Notes under the pieces: generated by a model | Told to the model about the DNA's origin: nothing | What the model saw: only the letters and a program-made list of their open reading frames with translations | Database searches by the model: none | DNA from: Spirochaetaceae bacterium | GTDB lineage: Bacteria; Spirochaetota; Spirochaetia; SZUA-6; Fen-1364 | Assembly (NCBI GenBank): GCA_003141795.1 | Contig: PLNO01000089.1 | Span: 1-18,244 of the forward strand | Direction of reading: 5' to 3' | Length of the DNA stretch: 18,244 nt | Program-made: the position numbers and the translations under genes | Shown: positions 8,461-14,552 of the stretch, piece after piece | How positions within the stretch are numbered: position 1 is the first letter of the stretch | Layout: each line of letters starts with the position of its first letter

Positions 8461-9813
8461 TCACTTGCCCACGCAGAACTGGGAGAACATGCGGTCGAGG
8501 ATCTCGGCGCTCGTCACCTCGCCGGTCATCTCTCCCAGCGCTTCCAGGGCATCGGCGAGGTCCACGGCCAGGAGATCGGGCGGCACCTGACGGGTGCGCG
8601 CCTGGGAAAATCGCGTGAGCGCCGCGAGCGCCTGGTCCAGGAGGTCCCTCTGCCTGTCGGAGCTGACAAGCGGCTCCGAGGAATCCCGCGGGTCACCGCC
8701 CAACACCGCACCGACGATTCCCGCTTCCAGGGAGTCGATCCCATCGGCGGTGGCGGCACTCACGGGCAGGAAACCCTCGGGCCGCGGCAGGAGGCCGGGC
8801 AGGTCAGCCTTGTTCCACACACGGATCGCCGGCCCGGACAGGCCGGCGAGGGTCCGCTCGTCCTCCGGGCTCACGCCCCTCGTTCCGTCCACGAGGTACA
8901 CGACGACATCCGCGGCGCGGATCACCTCCTCCGTCCGCCGCATGCCCTCCACCTCCAGCGGATCAAGCGAATCGCGGATCCCCGCCGTGTCGTACAACCG
9001 CACGGGGACCCCTCCCAGGTTGACGGATGCCTCCAGCCAGTCACGCGTGGTGCCGTGGATCTCCGACACGATGGCCCTGTCCTGTCGGAGCATCGCATTG
9101 AAAAGCCGGGACTTGCCGGCATTCGTGGCCCCCGCGATGGCGACACTCGCCCCCTCCTGGTAAATCCTGCCCTGACGGGCGCCGCGGCTGAGGCTCGAGA
9201 GGAGGTCCACGGCCGCCTGCAGTCGGACATCGTCCACGGCATCCCCCGTCTCCTCCTCGGGGTAGTCGATCATTACCTCCAGGGACGCGCGCAGGTCCAC
9301 GAGCGCCTCCCGCGCGGAGCGGATCCTCTCCTCCACGGCTCCCGCGAGCCTCTGCAGGGCGAGCCCCCGGGCCCTGTCGGTCCGGGCGCGCACGATCTCG
9401 TTCACCGCTTCGGCCCGTGTGAGGTCCATCCGGCCGTTGAGGAACGCCCGCTGGGTGAACTCTCCCGGGCCTGCCTGACGGAAGCCCGAGCGGATGAGCA
9501 GCGACAAGAGCCTCTGGATCACGGGAAGGCTGCCGTGGCAGAAGATCTCAGCCCCTTCTTCCCCCGTATAGCTGCGCGGCGCCTGGTAGACGGCGAGGAG
9601 AACGTCGTCGACGTCTTCATCGCCATCGCGGAGGCGCAGCCGGTGGATCGTATGGCCCCGCATGCCACTGAGGTCGCGGGAAGGCGCCGTCAGCCCTGAG
9701 AGCATCGCCAGGGAACCGGGCCCTGATACGCGGATGACGGCAAGGGCGCTGGAGGCGGCGGGCGTTGCCAGCGCCGCGATGGGGTCGTCGGGGGAGTGAA
9801 CCGCAGGGGACAT
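8461..9813 (-). CDS. mnmE: tRNA modification GTPase MnmE
   Basis: A 450-residue GTPase, partner of MnmG in U34 wobble modification (formerly TrmE/ThdF). The N-terminal folate-binding domain has RVSGPGS and SYTGEEGAEIFCHG. The G domain is inserted in the helical domain: G1 GATNAGKS (218-225), G2 GTTRD (244-248), G3 DTAGIR (265-270), G4 NKAD (344-347). The C-terminus ends in FCVGK with the conserved functional cysteine C447. All expected elements are present and the length is typical. Its ATG shares one base with the DUF1634 stop (TGATG), so it is embedded in an operon headed by a sulfite-exporter-type permease, which is not its usual neighbour. Confidence 0.97.
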   Translation of the reverse strand: MSPAVHSPDDPIAALATPAASSALAVIRVSGPGSLAMLSGLTAPSRDLSGMRGHTIHRLRLRDGDEDVDDVLLAVYQAPRSYTGEEGAEIFCHGSLPVIQRLLSLLIRSGFRQAGPGEFTQRAFLNGRMDLTRAEAVNEIVRARTDRARGLALQRLAGAVEERIRSAREALVDLRASLEVMIDYPEEETGDAVDDVRLQAAVDLLSSLSRGARQGRIYQEGASVAIAGATNAGKSRLFNAMLRQDRAIVSEIHGTTRDWLEASVNLGGVPVRLYDTAGIRDSLDPLEVEGMRRTEEVIRAADVVVYLVDGTRGVSPEDERTLAGLSGPAIRVWNKADLPGLLPRPEGFLPVSAATADGIDSLEAGIVGAVLGGDPRDSSEPLVSSDRQRDLLDQALAALTRFSQARTRQVPPDLLAVDLADALEALGEMTGEVTSAEILDRMFSQFCVGK

Positions 9814-10193
9814 CAGAACCTCCCGCCCAGGAGGGAGAAGACGAGGATGGCGAGCACGAGCACCGTCACGACAACGTACAGCCAGTCCCTCTCCAGCGCG
9901 AAGGCAACGACGGAGACCGCCACACGGAGGAGGGGAACCGCTATGAGGAGGAGAATCCCGAGCTGAACAACCGCCTCGCTGCGAAGCTGTATGACGCCCT
10001 GGATGACCCCGGGAATGGATCGCAGGAAGCCGGGCTCCCCGCGGAACGCCGCATAGCGCGGCACTTCGGCGCCGTGCACGATGAGAAACCAGATCCCTCC
10101 GACGGCCGCGACGGATGCCGCGACGATGACGCCGATGCGGAGCAGACCGCCGATCAAGAGCTCGACCTGTTTGTCGTTGATGGTCCGCCCCAT
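9813..10193 (-). CDS. DUF1634 family membrane protein
   Basis: A 126-residue protein with three hydrophobic segments (roughly residues 14-38, 64-88 and 98-121), including GIWFLIVHG, LGILLLIAVPLLRVAVSV and the C-terminal LVLAILVFSLLGGRF. This pattern matches DUF1634, a small family of unknown function that commonly sits beside TauE/SafE permeases, as here. The start chosen is the ATG at 10193, one base after the permease stop (TGAAATG), with GGGGAG upstream. A start at 10217 would lie inside the permease gene and add eight hydrophilic residues. It may be a partner of the permease; that is inferred from conserved proximity only. Its stop overlaps the mnmE start by one base. Confidence 0.85.
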   Translation of the reverse strand: MGRTINDKQVELLIGGLLRIGVIVAASVAAVGGIWFLIVHGAEVPRYAAFRGEPGFLRSIPGVIQGVIQLRSEAVVQLGILLLIAVPLLRVAVSVVAFALERDWLYVVVTVLVLAILVFSLLGGRF

Positions 10194-10194
10194 T

Positions 10195-11031
10195 TCAGAG
10201 TCTCCCCGTGAGGCCATTATAGATCATCTCCCCACCGAGAAAGACGATGGCGAGCGCGAACACGATGCGAAGCGCGCGCGTGTTCGCGCCCGCCAGGAGG
10301 CGCGCCCCTGCCAGGGATCCGCCCAGCACGCCGAGCATGACGGGCAGCGCGAGCACGGGGTCGATGTACCCGCGGCTGAGGTAGACCCCGGCGCTTGCGG
10401 CCGCTGTCACCCCGATCATGAAGTTGCTCGTCGTCGTTGACACCTTGAAGGGGAGCTTCATCACCCGGTCCATGGCGATCACTTTGAGAGCGCCCGAGCC
10501 GATGCCCAGGAGACCCGAGAGCACGCCGGCAAGAGCCATCAGCCCGAAGCCGGCCGGCACCGAGCGGACATTGTAGGACTGCACACCCTGCGGTGTGGGG
10601 TAGGTCCCGTTCATTCCGAGCCGTGTGCCGAGGCGATCCGGGGGGACAACTGGGGCATCGCGATGAGAGCCGAGGAACGTCGCGACGGCGGAGTACAGGA
10701 GGACGAGCCCGAACACCACGGCGATGATCGAAGGAGCGACGATCAGGGCGAGGGTGGCACCGCCCAGAGCGCCGAGGGTCGTTGCAACCTCCAGGAACAT
10801 GCCGATCCTGATGTTGCTGAACCCTTCCCGCACGTACGCCGCCGCGGCCCCCGACGAGGTGGCGATGACCGAGACCAGGGATGCACCGATCGCGTAGCGG
10901 ATATCGACGCCGAGCACGAGGGTGAGAAGAGGGATGATAACGATGCCCCCGCCCAGACCTGTGAGGGAGCCGAGGAAACCCGCAACGACGGAGCCGCCGG
11001 CAAGGATCCCTGAGAGAGCCCAACTGTTCAT
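10195..11031 (-). CDS. TauE/SafE family sulfite/organosulfonate exporter-type permease
   Basis: A 278-residue inner-membrane protein with about eight hydrophobic helices and the two-fold internal repeat of this family. The first half has GSLTGLGGGIVIIPLL and the second LSGLLGIGSGALKVIA, each with the glycine-rich entry helix. Family members move sulfite, sulfoacetate or related anions; the substrate here is unknown. The start chosen is the ATG at 11031, behind GGAAGAGGTGGA and directly before the first helix. The frame continues upstream to 11106 but would read through the TATAAT promoter element, so the longer form is unlikely. It heads the operon with DUF1634 and the tRNA/rRNA modification genes. 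Confidence 0.93.
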   Translation of the reverse strand: MNSWALSGILAGGSVVAGFLGSLTGLGGGIVIIPLLTLVLGVDIRYAIGASLVSVIATSSGAAAAYVREGFSNIRIGMFLEVATTLGALGGATLALIVAPSIIAVVFGLVLLYSAVATFLGSHRDAPVVPPDRLGTRLGMNGTYPTPQGVQSYNVRSVPAGFGLMALAGVLSGLLGIGSGALKVIAMDRVMKLPFKVSTTTSNFMIGVTAAASAGVYLSRGYIDPVLALPVMLGVLGGSLAGARLLAGANTRALRIVFALAIVFLGGEMIYNGLTGRL

Positions 11032-11083
11032 TCCACCTCTTCCGAAAGCCCCGCGTGCCGGTTCACAGACAGAACGGTCTCGC

Positions 11084-11112
11084 ATTATAGCCGGATTTCC
11101 GATCATGGAGAA
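11084..11112 (-). promoter_or_regulatory. promoter of the permease-mnmE-mnmG-rsmG operon
   Basis: On the minus strand a perfect -10 TATAAT (11089-11084) lies 17 bases after TTCTCC (11112-11107), a weak -35 with three of six consensus bases. The start of transcription would be near 11077, giving a leader of about 46 bases before the permease ATG. It occupies the 148-base divergent gap between the permease and the coiled-coil gene. No other candidate promoter was seen within the five-gene operon. Confidence 0.55.
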
Positions 11113-11132
11113 CCTCCGTTGTGAGACGAACC

Positions 11133-11161
11133 TTTCCCCAGGAGCCGATTCATGCTACCGT
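11133..11161 (+). promoter_or_regulatory. possible extended -10 promoter for the coiled-coil/ligase pair
   Basis: TGCTACCGT at 11153-11161 gives an extended -10 (TG, one base, then TACCGT) with a poor -35, TTTCCC, 17 bases upstream. It would place transcription start near 11168, about 12 bases before the ATG. The same TGCTAC core occurs in two other promoters of this window, which is the main support. The -35 alone would not justify the call. Confidence 0.3.
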
Positions 11162-11179
11162 GGCCCCGGGGGTCAGGGC

Positions 11180-11629
11180 ATGCTGGATACCGACATCGAG
11201 GGTCTCGACCCGCAACAGGCGACACAGTACGTGCTTGCGTTCATCACGACGCTGAAGCAGACGGAAAAGGCGCTTGCCGCTTCCCAGGAAGAGGAGAACC
11301 TCTGGACCCGGAGGGTCACCCTCGCCCGATCCAAGGGTGACGAAGGGCTCGCCTCCCAGGCGCAGGCCCGGCTCTCCGATGCCACGGCCAAGAGATCGCA
11401 GGTGGAAACGGAGCTCTCCGATCTCGAGGCAAAGGTGGCCGTGCTGAAGGAGAAGCTCACCCGTCTTCGGATGACGGGCGTGAAGCTCGTGGACGCGGAC
11501 CTGCTGCTTGCCCAACTGCAGATGATCGTCGGTCCCAAGGACGAGCTTTCCAGCACCATGAAAAAGGAAGAGGCGAGCGCCGCGCTCGACGAGCTGAAGA
11601 AAAGAATGCAGGACCCGGGGCCCCGATGA
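11180..11629 (+). CDS. small coiled-coil protein of unknown function
   Basis: A 149-residue soluble protein, not recognised. The start is the ATG at 11180 behind GGGGGTCAGGG; the frame is open upstream but that part opposes the permease gene. Residues about 18-100 are strongly helical with heptad-like spacing of leucine, valine and alanine (TLKQTEKALAASQEEENLW, then SQVETELSDLEAKVAVLKEKL), predicting a long two-part coiled coil. A second charged helix runs from about 125 to 145. There is no signal peptide or membrane segment, so it should be cytoplasmic. It lies 21 bases before the lipoate-ligase-like gene on the same strand. Its general look resembles small structural or adaptor proteins; no specific function can be given. 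Confidence 0.75.
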   Translation: MLDTDIEGLDPQQATQYVLAFITTLKQTEKALAASQEEENLWTRRVTLARSKGDEGLASQAQARLSDATAKRSQVETELSDLEAKVAVLKEKLTRLRMTGVKLVDADLLLAQLQMIVGPKDELSSTMKKEEASAALDELKKRMQDPGPR

Positions 11630-11650
11630 GCCGCGGCACGCTGGAAATAA

Positions 11651-12274
11651 ATGGCGCATGAACCAACGGTGAACGAGGACCTCCTGTCCGACTACGTTCG
11701 AACGGGGGTCCCCGTCTCCCGCATCTACGAACCGGGCTCCCTCTGCGCGGTGCTCGGCGCGGCGGGCAAGCCCGAGCAGGACCTCATGCTTGAAGCGCTC
11801 CAGGCCGACTCCGTGCCCTGGATGCACCGACGCGGCGGAGGGGGAACCGTCGTGCTCGGCCCGGGGCAGGTGGTGCTTGCGCTGGTCACCGAGGTCGATT
11901 CGCCCTATCGCAACAGGGAGTACGCCGCGCAGATCAACGCGTGGATCGTCGAATCGCTGTCCGCACTCGGCGTGTCCGACGTCGAGCCCGAGGGGATCTC
12001 CGACCTCGCCATCGGCGGGAAGAAGATCGTCGGCACGTCGATCTACCGCACGCGCCTCGTGCTCTTCTACCAGGCGAGCCTGCTCGTGGACGTGGACATC
12101 TCCCTGTTCACGCGGTACCTGGCGATGCCGGTGAAGGTGCCGGAGTACCGCAGGGGGCGGAGCCACGAGGATTTCTGCACGACCCTGCGGCGTGAAGGTT
12201 TCACGGGCACGGTGGCTGACGTGATTGCTTCGATGCAGAGCGTGGTCAGCGGGCGTTTGCCTCGTCTAAAATAG
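11651..12274 (+). CDS. short lipoate-protein ligase A-like protein (BPL/LplA/LipB superfamily)
   Basis: A 207-residue protein with the core of the biotin/lipoate ligase fold. MHRRGGGGTVVLGPGQVVLALV corresponds to the lipoate-binding RRxSGGG loop of LplA, with glycine in place of serine. DLAIGGKKIVGTS corresponds to the DLLIDGRKISGSA segment that carries the lysine binding the lipoyl-adenylate. The family joins lipoate or octanoate to a lysine of dehydrogenase E2 or GcvH proteins. It is shorter than classical LplA (over 300 residues) because it lacks the C-terminal accessory domain, as in single-domain ligases and amidotransferases. The start is ATG at 11651 with a modest GGAA. No lipoylated substrate gene is nearby. 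Its 3' end overlaps the convergent HEAT-like gene by 29 bases. Confidence 0.8.
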   Translation: MAHEPTVNEDLLSDYVRTGVPVSRIYEPGSLCAVLGAAGKPEQDLMLEALQADSVPWMHRRGGGGTVVLGPGQVVLALVTEVDSPYRNREYAAQINAWIVESLSALGVSDVEPEGISDLAIGGKKIVGTSIYRTRLVLFYQASLLVDVDISLFTRYLAMPVKVPEYRRGRSHEDFCTTLRREGFTGTVADVIASMQSVVSGRLPRLK

Positions 12275-13061
12275 CTTCCACCTGCCGCACCTCGGAAGCG
12301 AACTTCCCCGTCAGCCTCTTCTTCTTCAGATTCTCCCGGATGATCCAGGCGATATCGGGGTCCCTGATTGCGGCGAACTTCCGCATGAGGACAAATCCAG
12401 GGCCGGGGGACTTTTCCACGAAGACGCTGAGCGCATACCCCATTCCCTGACGCAGAACGCGAAATTTGTCGTCCTTGCGCGTACGGGGCTCGGCGCGGGA
12501 AACAGCGTTGAGGATGGTCCGCGAGGTCTCGAGGCAGTACGCGCAGAACTCCTCGTCGCCGAGGAGCGGCGGGTGCGCGAGGCCCGCTGCAACCGCCCTC
12601 ATCTCCAGGGGCGACGCATTGGGAAGCCAATCGGCGACGATGTCGCGCAGCGCTGCAGGATCGCCCTCCCCGATGAGCTGCAACGCCATGGCCACCGCCT
12701 CGCGCACCCGCCAGCGCGGATCGGAGGCCGCGGCGTGCAGCGTCGAGAGCGCCGCGCGCCTGCGGGGCCGCGGGAGGCCGTTGCCGTACATCGCTCCCAG
12801 CGCGGCAAGGCCGCAGACCGGCAGGTACTCCTTGCTGCTGTTCACCGGGGCGTTGGCCACGGAGGTGGTGGCCATCTCCACGATGAAATCCCATTGCCAG
12901 TCCTCCACACGCATGTCGGCCACCGAGTGCGCGAAGGAGTACATGAGCTCGAGGTTGGCCCGGGGCCCGGGGAGACCCGAGTTCTCTTCCAGAAGCGTGC
13001 GGACCTGCGACACCCTGCCCTTCGAACCGAGCAGGATCCCGAATGCGGGAAACGACTTCAC
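12246..13061 (-). CDS. HEAT-repeat-like helical protein of unknown function
   Basis: A 271-residue cytoplasmic protein made almost wholly of paired helices. The repeat character is clearest around residues 60-160, with segments such as CGLAALGAMYGNG and ASDPRWRVREAVAMALQLIGEGD, the latter a typical HEAT unit (DPRWRVREAVA). The C-terminal part repeats the theme with IRDPDIAWIIRENLKKKRL. Such proteins usually act as scaffolds, and some relatives are DNA-alkylation-repair-like; no catalytic motif is seen. The start is GTG at 13061, backed by GGAAGGAGAG six bases upstream; the frame upstream of it belongs to the preceding gene. Its GTG overlaps the upstream stop as GTGA, so the two are translationally coupled. 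The specific function is unknown. Confidence 0.75.
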   Translation of the reverse strand: MKSFPAFGILLGSKGRVSQVRTLLEENSGLPGPRANLELMYSFAHSVADMRVEDWQWDFIVEMATTSVANAPVNSSKEYLPVCGLAALGAMYGNGLPRPRRRAALSTLHAAASDPRWRVREAVAMALQLIGEGDPAALRDIVADWLPNASPLEMRAVAAGLAHPPLLGDEEFCAYCLETSRTILNAVSRAEPRTRKDDKFRVLRQGMGYALSVFVEKSPGPGFVLMRKFAAIRDPDIAWIIRENLKKKRLTGKFASEVRQVEAILDEANAR

Positions 13062-13597
13062 TGTTCTCTCCTTCCGCGCAGCGGCCTCTGTTCCAGGAAC
13101 TCCCAGTACACCTCCCGCCACCACCCTCCCCCGCCGTGGGGAAAATCGAGCCGCAGGATCGCGATCTCACTCGAGCTGAAGGAGAGGGAGGGCGCTGCCG
13201 GTGTGATCGCGTTCCTCTGCTCAAGGGAGGCATCGCCGCAGCCCATGAAGATGCCCTCTGCCGGGATGAACGGCGCCGCAGGCTCGGGGTCGCAGAGCGC
13301 CAGAGCCTGCCTGCGCAGGGTGCCCCACATCCCGCCGGAATCGATGCCGAGGTACAGGGCACTCTCCGTCCACAACGGTCCCGTGACGCGGATGCGCCAC
13401 GGCGCGGCCACCGACCTGTCGAGCGTTGCAAGAAGGTCCCCGGGCACTTCCGGCGGAAAGGCGACAGGAATGAGCGGGGGCAGGGCCACGGCAGAGACGA
13501 GCCCGTGCTCGGAGAACACCGCCGCCTGCACCCTGCCCAGCTCCGCCTCCACCGACCCGGGGACGATGAGTGCAACGAGGAGAACCTGACCCTGCAT
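13058..13597 (-). CDS. possible degenerate 2H-phosphoesterase (LigT-like) protein
   Basis: A 179-residue protein without signal or membrane segment. Its layout recalls the RNA 2',3'-cyclic phosphodiesterase (LigT/ThpR) family: an opening strand QVLLVALIVPG, a first motif site VALPPLIPVAFPP, a central ESALYLGIDSGGMWGTLRRQAL (compare the family's W-x-x-LR helix), a second motif site FIPAEGIFMGCGD, and a closing SSEIAILRLDFPHGGGGWW followed by REVYWEF. The two catalytic HxT/S motifs expected at the first and second sites are absent, so any member would be non-catalytic or have another chemistry. The start is ATG at 13597, two or three bases after the predicted transcription start. It is coupled to the HEAT-like gene by a GTGA overlap. 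The family call is tentative. Confidence 0.6.
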   Translation of the reverse strand: MQGQVLLVALIVPGSVEAELGRVQAAVFSEHGLVSAVALPPLIPVAFPPEVPGDLLATLDRSVAAPWRIRVTGPLWTESALYLGIDSGGMWGTLRRQALALCDPEPAAPFIPAEGIFMGCGDASLEQRNAITPAAPSLSFSSSEIAILRLDFPHGGGGWWREVYWEFLEQRPLRGRREQ

Positions 13598-13606
13598 CGC
13601 CCACCG

Positions 13607-13635
13607 AGGGTAGCACGGTGCATGCCCACCCTCAA
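13607..13635 (-). promoter_or_regulatory. extended -10 promoter, near-leaderless, of the LigT-like/HEAT pair
   Basis: On the minus strand TTGAGG (13635-13630) is followed by 17 bases and TGC-TACCCT, with the -10 at 13612-13607 preceded by the extended TG. The ATG begins only nine bases after the -10, so the transcript would have a leader of about two or three bases. The -35 lies inside the loop of a perfect inverted repeat (13621-13642), a natural place for a repressor. Confidence 0.55.
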
Positions 13636-13642
13636 GGGCATG
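13621..13642. repeat. perfect inverted repeat, possible operator
   Basis: CATGCCC (13621-13627) and GGGCATG (13636-13642) form perfect seven-base arms around an eight-base centre. The centre contains the -35 element of the leftward promoter. The size and position suit a dimeric helix-turn-helix regulator. No regulator gene is visible in the window. Confidence 0.5.
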
Positions 13643-13703
13643 ACTGCGTCGGGTGCCCAATTGCGACATGCGGCGGTGCACGGCGCGAGACGCCGGCGCG
13701 CGC

Positions 13704-13729
13704 CGCCGGGGTCGCTTCAGCCCCCGGCG
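13704..13729. repeat. GC-rich inverted repeat in the divergent intergenic region
   Basis: CGCCGGGG (13704-13711) and CCCCGGCG (13722-13729) form a perfect eight-base stem with a ten-base loop, ending two bases before the -35 of the rightward promoter. It could be an operator or a structural barrier between the divergent units. There is no T-run, so it is not an intrinsic terminator. In such GC-rich sequence a chance hairpin remains possible. Confidence 0.35.
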
Positions 13730-13730
13730 C

Positions 13731-13759
13731 TTGTCCGGCCTGAAACGCCCTGCTACACT
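13731..13759 (+). promoter_or_regulatory. extended -10 promoter producing a probable leaderless mRNA
   Basis: TTGTCC (13731-13736), 17 bases, then TGC-TACACT with the -10 at 13754-13759. Each hexamer has four consensus bases and the extended TG is present. Exactly seven bases separate the -10 from the ATG at 13767, so transcription should start at or beside the A of the start codon. No ribosome binding site exists in CACTGCCCCAC, consistent with leaderless translation. Confidence 0.6.
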
Positions 13760-13766
13760 GCCCCAC

Positions 13767-14552
13767 ATGAAACGCAAAGTGCACGAAATCGCCGGGAGCC
13801 TCGCCGACCGACTCTCCAAAGTCGACGGCGTACAGGCCGTGCTCCTCGGCGAGGCTGCCGACATCGAGGCCTTCGACCCGTACTTCACGATCGACCTCGA
13901 CGTCTACACCGCCGGCGTCCCGCCCAGCATCGAGAAACGCGAAAAGCTCCTGCCGGACCTCGAGGCGTTCGAGACCTCCCCGGTCTCGGCGCTGGACCGT
14001 TTCCTCGTGAAGGGCCTGCCGGCGAGCGTGCACTACATCAGGTCCGCGGACGTCGACCGCATGCTCCTGCGGATCTCCGAGATGTCGTGGGTGTTCCACG
14101 AACCGGGCACGAACGCGCTGTACCGCATCGAGCGCAGCGAAGTGCTGCACACCGCCGACAGCTGGCTGGAGGAGGCGCGGTCGGCCCTTGCCCACGTTCC
14201 CGACCAGTTCTGGGGACAGACCACGGCGCGCGCCCTGTCCCTCGCCGAGAGGGCCCTCTCCGACCTGGGAGCGGCGTCGCACAGATCCGACGCGCTGTTT
14301 TTCCTCGTGTCGGCATCGCGCTTCATGCGGTGCGTGGCCAGTTTCCTCTTCGCGATCAACAGGCAGTTCGAGCCGTCCGATCGGATGCTGGGCGAACGGA
14401 TGGCCGCTCTCCCCCGCATTCCCGACGGGTTCATAGGGCAGATGGACAGCTTCATGCGTCCGATCGGCGAGGTCACCATGGAGGCACGCAGGGAGATCGC
14501 CGAGCATCTCCTTCGCAGCCTCATCCCGTTCACCCTGGAGGATCAGGAATGA
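13767..14552 (+). CDS. nucleotidyltransferase-fold protein of unknown substrate
   Basis: A 261-residue cytoplasmic protein. Residues 20-47 resemble the nucleotidyltransferase core: AVLLGEAADIEAFDPYFTID, with G28 in the turn and D43/D45 (IDLDVY) as probable metal ligands. The usual third carboxylate is not evident; the expected strand reads PASVHYI. Residues about 125-255 form a helical domain (ALSLAERALSDLG, FFLVSASRFMRCVASFLFAINRQF) of the kind that accompanies such folds and binds substrate. Known members transfer nucleotides to antibiotics, proteins or RNA; nothing here decides which. The start ATG at 13767 coincides with the predicted transcription start. It overlaps the following lipoprotein gene as ATGA, so the two are made together. 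The fold call is moderate and the function open. Confidence 0.7.
   Translation: MKRKVHEIAGSLADRLSKVDGVQAVLLGEAADIEAFDPYFTIDLDVYTAGVPPSIEKREKLLPDLEAFETSPVSALDRFLVKGLPASVHYIRSADVDRMLLRISEMSWVFHEPGTNALYRIERSEVLHTADSWLEEARSALAHVPDQFWGQTTARALSLAERALSDLGAASHRSDALFFLVSASRFMRCVASFLFAINRQFEPSDRMLGERMAALPRIPDGFIGQMDSFMRPIGEVTMEARREIAEHLLRSLIPFTLEDQE

Noticed and set aside
8149..9699. 516-codon plus-strand open frame opposite mnmG and mnmE
   Set aside because: Both genes beneath it are well-supported on the other strand; the predicted protein is Arg/Gly/Pro/His-rich with no recognisable motif.
11032..11106. 25-residue N-terminal extension of the permease
   Set aside because: It would include the TATAAT -10 element and lacks a ribosome binding site; the ATG at 11031 has one and begins at the first helix.
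12067..13641. 524-codon minus-strand open frame
   Set aside because: It runs through the ligase, HEAT-like and LigT-like genes in a wrong frame, with arginine- and serine-rich low-complexity composition.
13043..14548. Very long N-terminal extension of the zincin lipoprotein
   Set aside because: The in-frame sequence is only a lack of stop codons; the signal peptide and lipobox begin at 14549 and two other genes occupy the region.
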